Positions 45,037 through 52,996 of a DNA stretch of 64,000 bases are shown piece after piece. Made by a program: the position numbers and the translations under genes. The notes below the pieces were generated by a model. The model did not search any database, was not told the origin of the DNA, and saw nothing but the letters and a program-made list of their open reading frames with translations. Origin of the DNA: Alkaliphilus flagellatus (lineage in GTDB: Bacteria; Bacillota; Clostridia; Peptostreptococcales; Natronincolaceae); assembly GCF_018919215.1 (NCBI RefSeq), contig NZ_JAHLQK010000001.1, positions 528,430 through 592,429 on the forward strand, in the 5' to 3' direction. Each line of letters opens with the position of its first letter. Within the stretch, counting starts at the first letter, position 1.

Positions 45037-45948
45037 ATGAAAAAAATAAAAATAGCATATCTATCAGCAATCGCAAATGCTATAATTGTTGGGCTTTCAT
45101 TTATATTTATGAAAATTGCTCTTATTTACACGGATCCATTAAATATATTAGCTCATAGATTTACAGTTTCTTTTATTACTATTTCTATTCCAATATTATT
45201 AAGATGGATAAAATTAAATATAGGCTTGGAGGACATAAAAAAAATACTCCCACTTTCAATATTTTATCCTGCATTATTTTTTGCTTTTCAATCATTTGGA
45301 TTGTCATATATATCTTCATCGGAAGCAGGGATAATTCATGCGACTATACCAATTATTACATTAATATTGGCAACATTTGTATTAAAGGAAAAAACTACTT
45401 TATTAGAGAAGATATCAGTATTTTTATCTGTAGGAGGGGTGGTTTATATTTTTTTAATGAAAGGGATTAATTTTAAATCATCTAGTTTTATTGGAATTGT
45501 ATTAATTTTTTTATCAGCAATTTCTTCATCTAGTTATAATGTTTTAGCAAGAAAGATAGTTCAAAAATATAAATTTATTGATGTAACATATGTGATGATC
45601 TTCATAGGTTTTATAAGCTTCAATCTTTTATCTATAGTAGACCGACTTTATAAGGGAGACCTAAAGACATATTTTAGCGCATTTAGCAGTCAGGATTTCT
45701 TAATATCAATTTTATATTTAGGTATTTTATCATCTGTCGTAACATCACTTTTATCAAACTATGCTTTGTCTATAATATCGGCTCCTAAAATGAGTGTTTT
45801 TAATAATTTATCTACTTTGGTTACTGTGGTTGCAGGAGTACTATTATTAAATGAAACGCTTTATTATTATCACATAATAGGTATTGTGAGTATTCTAATA
45901 GGTGTATTAGGAACTAATTTAGATAAACTAAGAAAAGATTCTCTATAA
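45037..45948 (+). CDS. EamA-type DMT-superfamily transporter
   Basis: 303 residues with ten predicted helices in two EamA halves: FIFMKIALIYTDPLNILAHR (about 22-41), ALFFAFQSFGLSYISSSEAG (about 84-103) and, in the second half, NVLARKIVQKYKF and LLNETLYYYHIIGIVSILIG near the end. It probably exports a metabolite or amino acid derivative across the cytoplasmic membrane. Divergent from a MocR regulator. The start has AAGGAGG. Confidence 0.88.
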   Translation: MKKIKIAYLSAIANAIIVGLSFIFMKIALIYTDPLNILAHRFTVSFITISIPILLRWIKLNIGLEDIKKILPLSIFYPALFFAFQSFGLSYISSSEAGIIHATIPIITLILATFVLKEKTTLLEKISVFLSVGGVVYIFLMKGINFKSSSFIGIVLIFLSAISSSSYNVLARKIVQKYKFIDVTYVMIFIGFISFNLLSIVDRLYKGDLKTYFSAFSSQDFLISILYLGILSSVVTSLLSNYALSIISAPKMSVFNNLSTLVTVVAGVLLLNETLYYYHIIGIVSILIGVLGTNLDKLRKDSL

Positions 45949-46298
45949 GGTTATAAAAGTAATAAATATATTAGAAATATGCAATTAAGAATAACTAAAG
46001 TGATAAATCAACTTCCGCTTGGAGACGTTAAACAGTTACAAGGTAATACGGAAAATTATAGACTATAGTTGGCGGCTATAAAATTGTGTTCACCAAAGAC
46101 GACGAAATCTCGTGCTTTGACAGTAGATGTTCAGCACCATAATTCGTCTGAAATACGGCAGATCATGGGTTGAATTTTTAGTGAAAATATGGTAAAATGC
46201 CCTGAAAAATATCAGCAGAATTTATCAACTTTATAAAAATTGGAAGCAAAGAATGTCATGATAAACCATGAATTATATAAGTGGGAGTGATTTTATAA
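45949..46298. other. Intergenic region with a toxin-like remnant
   Basis: Apart from the RelE/ParE-like pieces at 45979-46142, short unassigned reading frames only. The ribosome site of the next gene (GGGAGTG) is at about 46283. Confidence 0.5.
45979..46142 (+). pseudogene. RelE/ParE-family toxin remnant
   Basis: RITKVINQLPLGDVKQLQGN followed by TENYRL is the centre of a RelE/ParE-type toxin. After a stop and frameshift, VGGYKIVFTKDDEI continues the next strand. The N-terminal part and an antitoxin gene are absent. Confidence 0.6.
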
Positions 46299-46757
46299 AT
46301 GAATTTGGTAATTAAAAGGTTTGAGAATCTAACACCTAAAGAAGTATATAGTATTTTGAAATTAAGAAATGCCGTTTTCATCGTAGAGCAGAACTGTGCA
46401 TATCAAGATTGTGACGATAATGATGACCGTGCATTTCATTTATTCATCAAGGAAAAAGATGATGTTGTTGCATACTTAAGAATCTTAGATAAGGGAATAA
46501 CTTTTGATGAAATCGCAATCGGAAGAGTTGTGGTAGAGAAGCGTCATCGTGGAACTGGTCTATCACGAAAGATTATGAACAAAGCAATTGACTTTGTAGT
46601 TAATGAAATCGGCGAAACTTCAATTAAAATTCAGGCACAATCATATTTAATCGAATTTTACGAAAGCTTAGGCTTTAAAGCAATATCCGAAGAATATTTA
46701 GAAGACGAAATACCTCATATTGATATGCTGCTTTATAAATCAATTTCTATAAAGTGA
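46299..46757 (+). CDS. ElaA-type GNAT acetyltransferase
   Basis: 152 residues. The N-terminal half matches ElaA proteins (YSILKLRNAVFIVEQNCAYQ, about 17-36, then DCDDNDDRAFHL). The acetyl-CoA motif is IGRVVVEKRHRGTGLSRKIM (about 73-92), followed by KIQAQSYLIEFYESLGF. The substrate of ElaA is not known. The gene stands alone with a terminator at 46805. Confidence 0.88.
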   Translation: MNLVIKRFENLTPKEVYSILKLRNAVFIVEQNCAYQDCDDNDDRAFHLFIKEKDDVVAYLRILDKGITFDEIAIGRVVVEKRHRGTGLSRKIMNKAIDFVVNEIGETSIKIQAQSYLIEFYESLGFKAISEEYLEDEIPHIDMLLYKSISIK

Positions 46758-46804
46758 GAATTTATCGAAGCCACTTGTCGAGAATATAAAAGTTAAATTC
46801 GCAT

Positions 46805-46833
46805 AAAAGCCGTCACGACCGTGGTGGCTTTTC
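46805..46833 (+). terminator. Terminator after the ElaA-type gene
   Basis: AAAAGCC and GGCTTTT with ACGACCGT between; the downstream T-tract overlaps the stem. Confidence 0.7.
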
Positions 46834-46939
46834 TTGTGCACAAAATTCAAAACAGAAAGATTACTATGACATCATCGATATCATCCATGGCTTTCAGATT
46901 GAGTACATCTATCTTCTACCCCGATTATGATGTTCTCAA

Positions 46940-47224
46940 TTAAAAGGATTTCATTAGCAGTGCAGTACCTTCTTTATATTGGTACTGGTTAATCAAAGGA
47001 ACAAGGCGTGTAAAGTGCTCTGACGCACAATGTGCATCCAACGCCTGATGATTAATCCATTCCTCGATGAAAATAAAATGTGTTTCATCATCTTCATCAA
47101 CGAAAAGATTGTATTCTACACATCCTGGCTCCTTTTTTGTTGCAGCTACTAATTCTGCATACATCGGTGCGACAACTTCGAGATATTCATTTTTGATAAA
47201 ATCCTCAGCAATGACCTTTAGCAT
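46940..47224 (-). CDS. Antibiotic-biosynthesis-monooxygenase-domain protein (putative quinol monooxygenase)
   Basis: 94 residues, a single ABM ferredoxin-like domain: AATKKEPGCVEYNLFVDEDD (about 29-48), FIFIEEWINHQALDAHCASE (about 51-70) and HFTRLVPLI. Proteins of this size (YgiN-like) dimerise and act as cofactor-less quinol oxygenases or related enzymes. The ATG at 47224 follows GGAGGTGA by 6 nt. Stand-alone gene. Confidence 0.85.
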   Translation of the reverse strand: MLKVIAEDFIKNEYLEVVAPMYAELVAATKKEPGCVEYNLFVDEDDETHFIFIEEWINHQALDAHCASEHFTRLVPLINQYQYKEGTALLMKSF

Positions 47225-47456
47225 TAACAATCACCTCCATCGTATTGCTTAAAAGTATATATCATTTACTACAAAAGATATAGATGAAATATAATAAAGT
47301 TTACAAAACCTAGATGGAAAGCTGCGGCAATAGGCCCATCCCGCAGGGTGTCTTGATCATTGATAAAGTAAAATCCTATAGGACGGCTTCTTTATTTATT
47401 CACTGACGGAATTATTATTGCAAGTCATATCAAGAATTTCATTTTTAAAATTTAAA

Positions 47457-48407
47457 TTACTTATATAGCTGAATAATTTCAGCAGCTTTTGTTTTAATTT
47501 CATTAACTGCTTCAACAGGTTTTATGATTCTTATATTTTTTCCATACGCAAAAGCAAATTCAATGCCTGGCCAAATATCCTCAAAAACTATATCTAAGTA
47601 AATTTTATCGTCTCTTACAATTTCTTTACTTATAGTGATAAACTTTCTTCCTTTTATATGATTTATAATCGAAGGGTCAACGATAAAAGTAAACGTATAC
47701 TTAGGAATCCGAGATTTATAATTGCTGGTAGATGACTTCCAATAAGCTTCTAAGTTAAAATCTCTTGGTCTATCGAAGTGTTCGTTTGTCAAAAGGGCAC
47801 TTTCTATGGAACTTACCTTATACATTTTAATTATTTCAGTACCCATTGCAATCAAATACCAGATACCTCTTTTACATACCAAGCCTAATGGTTTTAAGAT
47901 TACTTCTTTTGTTTCGTTTGTCTTTCTGTACACTATCTTGCTTATATTGCTGTTCCAGATGGCATTTTGTAATAAAGAAAGAATATCTTTATCCATAATT
48001 ACAGGGTTCTCACCCCAAGTATGCATATCTATATAGATATAGTTTTGAATGTTTTCAACTTCCTTAATTTGATTTGGAGCAGAACCTCCTAAAAGTTTAA
48101 GTATTGTAGAGTTTTTAAGTTTTTCAAAGCCTAAGTCTTCTAAAATTTTGTCGCCAGTTGGAATAAATAAAGAGTAGATTTCATCATTATTTATTCCGCT
48201 TAAAGAGGTTTTGTAATCTCCTAACAGTTTTATTCCTCCGTTTGTTCCTCTGTCAGCGAATATGGGTACCCCAACACTGCTTAAAGCTTCAATATCTCTA
48301 TAAATAGTTCTAACAGAGACCTCTAACCTTTGAGCTAATTCATTAGCTGTTAGTTGTTTATGCATCTGCAATAACATTAATATAGAAATTAATCTATCTG
48401 CTTTCAT
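47457..48407 (-). CDS. HTH/WYL-domain transcriptional regulator (YafY-like)
   Basis: 316 residues. N-terminal HTH_11 (LISILMLLQMHKQLTANELA, VSVRTIYRDIEALSSVGVPI, about 5-50), then the WYL domain (ILKPLGLVCKRGIWYLIAMG, about 180-199) and a C-terminal extension that may bind ligands. It starts at ATG 48407 behind GGAGAGGAG. It is divergent from a DHFR-like reductase gene 114 bp away, its likely target. Confidence 0.88.
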   Translation of the reverse strand: MKADRLISILMLLQMHKQLTANELAQRLEVSVRTIYRDIEALSSVGVPIFADRGTNGGIKLLGDYKTSLSGINNDEIYSLFIPTGDKILEDLGFEKLKNSTILKLLGGSAPNQIKEVENIQNYIYIDMHTWGENPVIMDKDILSLLQNAIWNSNISKIVYRKTNETKEVILKPLGLVCKRGIWYLIAMGTEIIKMYKVSSIESALLTNEHFDRPRDFNLEAYWKSSTSNYKSRIPKYTFTFIVDPSIINHIKGRKFITISKEIVRDDKIYLDIVFEDIWPGIEFAFAYGKNIRIIKPVEAVNEIKTKAAEIIQLYK

Positions 48408-48521
48408 AATATCTCCTCTCCAATATGACATAGGATGTCAACTATTATAAAGTATAATGTATTTAATATCAAGTAATAGTAATTATATTAATATGGTATT
48501 AACCAACTAAAAGGAGGTTTT

Positions 48522-49049
48522 ATGATGAGTAGAAAAATTATAATGAATTTGGCGATGAGTATTGACGGATTTATCGCCGATGAAAACGGTGGTTTTGATT
48601 GGATTGTCGGTGATGGAAATAACAAACTTAATACTGAAAAGCAATGGGATTATGAAAAATTTTTAGATAGAATTGATACGGTTGTTATGGGTAAAAACTG
48701 CTATGACCAAAAATTTCACGAGGAGTTTAAAGGAAAAACTGTATTTGTTGCTACCTCTACATCTTTGAATGATTATGAAAATGTTAATTTTATTAATGGT
48801 GATATTTGCAAAGTTATTCTTGATGAAAAGAAAAAAGAGGGCAAAGACATTTTCTTATTTGGTGGTGGCATTCTTATAGATAGCTTTATCAAAGCAGACG
48901 TAATTGATGAATTTATTATAGGTATTATCCCGACTGTTTTAGGAAAAGGTAGACCATTGTTTTTGGGAAACAATCCTACTATAAAATTAAAGCTTGAAGA
49001 ATACTATATTGATAACGGAGTTACAGTCCTGCGTTATAAAAAACGTTAA
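48522..49049 (+). CDS. Dihydrofolate-reductase-family protein (RibD C-terminal-like)
   Basis: 175 residues. IIMNLAMSIDGFIADENGGF (about 5-24), DTVVMGKNCYDQ, GKTVFVATST and FLFGGGILIDSFIKADVIDE (about 109-128) are standard for the NADPH-dependent RibD-C/DHFR-like reductases common in Firmicutes. The substrate is unknown and need not be folate. Starts behind AAAGGAGG. Probably regulated by the divergent WYL protein. Confidence 0.88.
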   Translation: MMSRKIIMNLAMSIDGFIADENGGFDWIVGDGNNKLNTEKQWDYEKFLDRIDTVVMGKNCYDQKFHEEFKGKTVFVATSTSLNDYENVNFINGDICKVILDEKKKEGKDIFLFGGGILIDSFIKADVIDEFIIGIIPTVLGKGRPLFLGNNPTIKLKLEEYYIDNGVTVLRYKKR

Positions 49050-49085
49050 TTCCCTGTCAAAAGCATTCAATATCTATTTGATGGG

Positions 49086-49130
49086 AAGCAGAACTTGGGT
49101 ATTATAAAATCTTGGTGCTTTTGTTCTTTA
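49086..49130 (+). repeat. Recurrent hairpin, copy 4 (degenerate)
   Basis: The right half AAATCTTGGTGCTTTTGTT matches the other copies; the left arm is reduced to AAGCA. It follows the DHFR-like gene. Confidence 0.45.
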
Positions 49131-49149
49131 TAATATCTATAAATTACTA

Positions 49150-49179
49150 TTGACACGTGCATAGGTGTGCATGTATAGT
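49150..49179 (+). promoter_or_regulatory. ArsR-gene promoter with tandem GTGCAT operator
   Basis: TTGACA (49150-49155), an 18-bp spacer and TATAGT (49174-49179). The spacer holds CGTGCAT and TGTGCAT with 10-bp periodicity. The same tandem pair recurs at 49565-49581. Confidence 0.7.
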
Positions 49180-49197
49180 ATTAATTAGGTGATAGAT

Positions 49198-49524
49198 ATG
49201 AATGAAAATGATTTAATTTTAAACTGTACCAAAGAAATAGAAGAAAGCATTGATTTCGAATTTTTTAAGACTTTGTTTGACCCGGTACGATGTGATATTA
49301 TGAAATATCTAGCTATTAACGGTATTAAGAATATCAAAGATATTTCTGAAAATTTTACACAGGACCGTTCAGTTATTTCAAGACATTTGGATTTAATGCA
49401 CAGATATGGGATAGTCAATAAAACAAAAGAAAATAGAAGTGTTTTTTATGAATTAAACGATAAATATATTCTTGAAAAATTCGAATTAACAGCAGTCAAT
49501 TTAAAAAAGTTAATACAGCAGTAA
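49198..49524 (+). CDS. ArsR-type winged-helix regulator
   Basis: 108 residues. The HTH reads LFDPVRCDIMKYLAINGIKN (about 25-44) then FTQDRSVISRHLDLMHRYGI (about 53-72), with the wing KTKENRSVFYELND. No metal-binding Cys motif of classical ArsR/SmtB is seen, so the signal is likely not a metal. The ATG at 49198 follows AGGTGAT. Its operator is repeated before the downstream flavodoxin-type genes, which suggests a small regulon. Confidence 0.88.
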   Translation: MNENDLILNCTKEIEESIDFEFFKTLFDPVRCDIMKYLAINGIKNIKDISENFTQDRSVISRHLDLMHRYGIVNKTKENRSVFYELNDKYILEKFELTAVNLKKLIQQ

Positions 49525-49530
49525 AATTTA

Positions 49531-49552
49531 AAAAGGCAGGAATGCCTTTTTA
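49531..49552 (+). terminator. Terminator after the ArsR-type gene
   Basis: AAAAGGCA-GGAA-TGCCTTTT, followed by TA4; 7 bases after the stop codon. Confidence 0.75.
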
Positions 49553-49564
49553 AAAACATTATAA

Positions 49565-49581
49565 TGTGCATGTATGTGCAT
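49565..49581 (+). promoter_or_regulatory. Second tandem TGTGCAT operator
   Basis: TGTGCAT at 49565-49571 and 49575-49581, with the same 10-bp periodicity as in the ArsR promoter, upstream of the broken flavodoxin-type genes. Confidence 0.65.
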
Positions 49582-49628
49582 TAAAGTATTCACTCATTCA
49601 CCGAATTAACTGAAAGGAAGGAATAAAT

Positions 49629-49685
49629 ATGAATATACTATCTGTTTTAGTAAGCCCCCGAAAGCAAAGCAACACAGCTATTTAA
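49629..49685 (+). pseudogene. Flavodoxin-family reductase, 18-codon stub
   Basis: Behind GAAAGGAAGG the frame reads MNILSVLVSPRKQSNTAI then TAA. This is the FMN phosphate-loop start of an NAD(P)H-dependent FMN reductase; the rest is deleted. Confidence 0.65.
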
Positions 49686-49710
49686 AATATTAATTGAGAG
49701 GTGATTCAAG

Positions 49711-50280
49711 ATGGTAACAATTATATTTGCTCATCCATGGCACGGAAGTTTTAATAAGGCTATATTGGATACGGTAACAACTGCTTTACAAAAAAAGAAA
49801 AAGGAATACCAGGTAATTGATTTAAATAAAGAGAACTTTAATCCTGTTATGACCGAAGGGGAATTGGCTTTGTATTCAAGAGGACAACATAAGGACCCTT
49901 TGGTAACAAAATATCAAAACATGTTAAAAAAAACAGATGAAATTATTTTTCTATTTCCCCTTTGGTGGTATGATACCCCTGCTATCCTCAAAGGTTTCAT
50001 TGATAAAGTTATGTTGAAAAATTTCGCATATACATAATCAAGTACAGGTTTAAAGGGGAAATTGACCCATATTAAGTCTACCAAAGTGATAACAACGGGT
50101 CAATCGCCACGTTGGTATGTAAAATATTTTGCTGGCAATATGATTCAGAAAACATTTATCAATGCTACATTAAAAGGTGTCGGCATTAAAAATGCTAAGT
50201 GGATCCATTGCGGGGATGTTTCCAAAGGGGCTCAGGTGAAGAGAGAGAAATTTTTACAAAAGTTGGCAATTGATATTTAA
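49711..50280 (+). pseudogene. Flavodoxin-2-fold NAD(P)H oxidoreductase with one nonsense codon
   Basis: 189 codons in one frame with a single TAA at 50035. Before it: IIFAHPWHGSFNKAILDTV, the FMN loop, and IIFLFPLWWYDTPAILKGFI, typical of the MdaB/KefF/NQO1-like group. After it: STGLKGKLTHIKSTKVITTG and the C-terminal helices. It starts at ATG behind AGAGGTGA. Only one base change separates it from an intact gene. Confidence 0.8.
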
Positions 50281-50553
50281 GTGTTATATATATTCATAAG
50301 GAAATAATAAGTAAAAACCTTGCAAATGAATTTAAACTTGATGAAAATAGGTATAATATTTTACTTGCACATACAGAAAACATAAATGTTTTTTTAAATT
50401 TTGTATATTGAGGATAAGTGATTTTTTCTTGACTTTTACATATATAAAAAGTCAAGAAGCATAAAATGATTGACCCTTGACAGAGCAAGTAGCTTAGGAT
50501 ACAGTTAAGTAAATTTAATTAAATTTACTTAACTGTTTGCAAGGAGATATGTT
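50281..50553. other. Intergenic region with a palindromic operator
   Basis: No gene; the promoter/operator at 50477-50535 is the only clear element. Confidence 0.6.
50477..50535 (+). promoter_or_regulatory. Promoter with 34-bp perfect palindrome
   Basis: TTGACA (50477-50482), a 17-bp spacer and TACAGT (50500-50505). A perfect palindrome of half-site CAGTTAAGTAAATTTAA runs from 50502 to 50535 over the -10 and start region. Its TTAAGTAA core resembles the TetR-type site at 19924. It precedes a broken regulator-like frame. Confidence 0.8.
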
Positions 50554-50696
50554 ATGCTATTACGAGAAGTAATTCACGGGTTTTACTCTGACATTATACT
50601 AAATGAATTGCGATTGAATCAAGTTATACGGATGAACAGGTCAATATGTTTTGCGATATGCTAAAAATATTTACCAAGGTTTATCTGGAAGAATAG
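50554..50696 (+). pseudogene. Small regulator-like remnant, related to 18603-18745
   Basis: An ATG behind AAGGAG opens a 36-codon frame (MLLREVIHGFYSDIILNELR...). A second frame at the end reads SSYTDEQVNMFCDMLKIFTK then VYLEE and stop. The same two-frame layout occurs in the copy at 18.6 kb. Possibly a deleted MarR-type regulator; not certain. Confidence 0.5.
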
Positions 50697-50709
50697 AAGA
50701 GTTAAGGTG

Positions 50710-50802
50710 ATGCCGAGTGCGCATATTGGCGACGGCGCAATGGTTACTGCCAATGCTGCTGTGGCGGAGTGCGACGAAAAAAATCTATTTTGGAGGAAGT
50801 CT
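50710..50802 (+). pseudogene. Hexapeptide-repeat acyltransferase scrap
   Basis: Reads MPSAHIGDGAMVTANAAVAE, the last left-handed beta-helix turn of a CatB/Vat-like acetyltransferase, fused in frame to the following GNAT gene. It is too short to function. Confidence 0.5.
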
Positions 50803-51357
50803 ATGAGTACACAACACAACTGGATCTTAGCTGAAAAGATCGATTTTCCAAGAATTTATGAAATTATGCACGCCGCTTTCCCGCCCAGTGAAATGCGTAG
50901 CTACGACGGGCAACACCAGTTGATGAATCACCGTTATTATAAGCTGTATATACAAAAGCGGCAGGAAAGAATCATTGCTTTTCTTGCGGTGTGGGAATTC
51001 GATGATATTAACTTTATTGAACATTTTGCAGTGGATTCTGCATACCGTGGCGATGGTCTGGGCGAAAAAATGCTGAAAGAGTATCTTTCCCATGCTGCGA
51101 AACCTGTATTTTTGGAGGTAGAACCTCCCTCAACGGAGATCGCCTACAGGCGGATTAAATTTTACGAAAGGATGGGATTTCATCTAAATCAATTTGATTA
51201 CCTCCAGCCAGCACTGCAAGCGGGGCAAAAACCGCTGCTGATGAAAAACATGACCTATCCGAATCCTGTAGAAGAAATCTTGTTTCATTATTATAAGAAA
51301 ATGGTTTTTGAAACTGTATACAGTACGAAAATTGATTATAAGGAGAATAAGCGATAG
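50803..51357 (+). CDS. GNAT-family N-acetyltransferase
   Basis: 184 residues. Core motifs: INFIEHFAVDSAYRGDGLGE (about 67-86, acetyl-CoA site) and PVFLEVEPPSTEIAYRRIKF then YERMGFHLN (about 100-128). I start at ATG 50803 with GGAGG 6 nt upstream. The frame continues 32 codons further into a hexapeptide-repeat remnant, which is probably read by chance. The substrate is unknown. The gene is GC-richer than its neighbours. Confidence 0.82.
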   Translation: MSTQHNWILAEKIDFPRIYEIMHAAFPPSEMRSYDGQHQLMNHRYYKLYIQKRQERIIAFLAVWEFDDINFIEHFAVDSAYRGDGLGEKMLKEYLSHAAKPVFLEVEPPSTEIAYRRIKFYERMGFHLNQFDYLQPALQAGQKPLLMKNMTYPNPVEEILFHYYKKMVFETVYSTKIDYKENKR

Positions 51358-51498
51358 ATGAAAATTATCTCTGTAAGAACGCGACTAGAGTATGTGTAAA
51401 CAGCAATTCAGTATTGTATCTGTTGATGGATAACGATAAAATCATCATTTGAGAATAATGAGAGAAATTATATCTTGCTTAGAGAGGAGATTGTTTAT

Positions 51499-52014
51499 AT
51501 GAAAGTTGAAGTTGTAGAGTATAACAGCGAATGGCCAAATTTATATCTGGAAGAAGCTGAAAAAATTAAAAATATGCTTGGAAATGAATTGGTTGATATT
51601 TACCACATTGGAAGCACATCAGTGGAAAATTTAAGAGCTAAACCAATCATTGATATTATGCCTGTGGTAAGGGACATTACAAAAGTTGATGATTATAATA
51701 AAGAGTTTAAAGCTCTGGGCTACGAGCCAAAAGGCGAATTTGGCATGATTGGCAGAAGGTACTTTAGAAAAGGGCTGGAAAACAGAACCCATCAAATTCA
51801 TATATTTGAAGAAAGTAACTCTAATGATATTGAAAGGCATTTAGCTGTTCGTGATTATTTAAGAACATACCCAAAGGATACATTTGAGTATGGAGAACTA
51901 AAGAGTAGATTAGCCACTATGTTTCCTTTGGACATTGAGGCTTATTGTGATGGTAAAGATAACTTTGTTAAGGAATTGGAAAGAAAAGCATTAGAATGGT
52001 ATCACCACGCATAA
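51499..52014 (+). CDS. GrpB-family (UPF0157) protein
   Basis: 171 residues. VVEYNSEWPNLYLEEAEKIK (about 4-23), VDIYHIGSTSVENLRAKPII (about 34-53) and DIMPVV form the nucleotidyltransferase-like GrpB core; the G-S-T motif and Asp are conserved. HLAVRDYLRTYP is also typical. Function is unproven; GrpB proteins are often found near coenzyme or resistance genes. I start at ATG 51499, behind AGAGAGGAG; an upstream start at 51475 would include that site. Confidence 0.85.
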   Translation: MKVEVVEYNSEWPNLYLEEAEKIKNMLGNELVDIYHIGSTSVENLRAKPIIDIMPVVRDITKVDDYNKEFKALGYEPKGEFGMIGRRYFRKGLENRTHQIHIFEESNSNDIERHLAVRDYLRTYPKDTFEYGELKSRLATMFPLDIEAYCDGKDNFVKELERKALEWYHHA

Positions 52015-52160
52015 TGAGCATAACGCTTCATAGAGTTACTAGTCATCCCTACGATTTTGTAAAAGCATGTTTTGATTAAATGCAGAGATTATGACTATAC
52101 TCTATAGAGTGCCGATAGGCGGTGAGTACAAAGTTATTATATTTTATGAGGTGAAGTAAA

Positions 52161-52862
52161 ATGAATCAAATAATAATGTTAGATATAAATTTTCAATATC
52201 AAAATGAAACTCAGACGATACATCCAGTTTTATTGTTAAGTACTGATGATGTTGTTCTAGTGGATTGTGGGTATTCTGGTTTTTTACCTTTATTAGAAGA
52301 TGAGATGAAATCAAAAGGTGTTAATCCCGATTCCTTAACGAAAGTATTGATTACTCATCATGATGATGATCATATGGGAGCTTTATTTGAAATTAAAGAA
52401 AAATATCCAAATATTAAAGTTGTGGCAAGTTACATAGAAAGCGACTATATATCTGGTAACAAAAAATCATTACGATTGTTACAAGCAGAAGAAATGTTAA
52501 ATATGTTGCCGGAAGAACAAAAACAATTTGGAATTCAATTCTGTGAATCTTTGAGAAAAATCAAACCTGTCCCTGTAGATATAAAAGTTAAGAATGGAGA
52601 GTATTTTGATTGGGCTGGTGGTTGTGAGATAGTAGATACTCCGGGACATATGCCAGGGCATATTTCTTTATATCTAAAGGAGAGTAATTCTGTTATTACA
52701 GGAGATGCTGCAGTAATTGATGACAATAAACTTATTATTGCAAATCCACAATTCACGCTAGATCTAGATATGGCTAAAGAGTCACTTAAAAAACTTATAT
52801 CTATGGATGCAGATAATTATTATTGCTATCATGGTGGAAGATTTAAGAACCAGAGAAAATGA
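52161..52862 (+). CDS. MBL-fold metallo-hydrolase
   Basis: 233 residues. The metal motif is THHDDDHMGALF (about 70-81; H-x-H-x-D-H with extra Asp). Further ligands are probably His in VDTPGHMPGHISLYL (about 158-172), Asp in ITGDAAVID and His in YYCYHGG near the end. The second ligand position is H-D-D-D-H, as in many glyoxalase-II-like enzymes. Cytosolic hydrolase of unknown substrate. Own terminator at 52867. Confidence 0.88.
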   Translation: MNQIIMLDINFQYQNETQTIHPVLLLSTDDVVLVDCGYSGFLPLLEDEMKSKGVNPDSLTKVLITHHDDDHMGALFEIKEKYPNIKVVASYIESDYISGNKKSLRLLQAEEMLNMLPEEQKQFGIQFCESLRKIKPVPVDIKVKNGEYFDWAGGCEIVDTPGHMPGHISLYLKESNSVITGDAAVIDDNKLIIANPQFTLDLDMAKESLKKLISMDADNYYCYHGGRFKNQRK

Positions 52863-52866
52863 GCAT

Positions 52867-52911
52867 AACTTGGTGTAGGCAGTCCTGTTGTCTACACTAA
52901 GTTAATATTTT
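52867..52911 (+). terminator. Terminator after the MBL-fold gene
   Basis: AACTTGGTGTAGGCA pairs imperfectly with TGTCTACACTAAGTT, followed by AATATTTTT. Confidence 0.75.
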
Positions 52912-52996
52912 TGAAAGGTGGTTGCTCCCTTTTGAGCATCAAAAACTAATTTATATTATGAGAACATAAGAATACTATTTTATAGGAGGAGCACTT

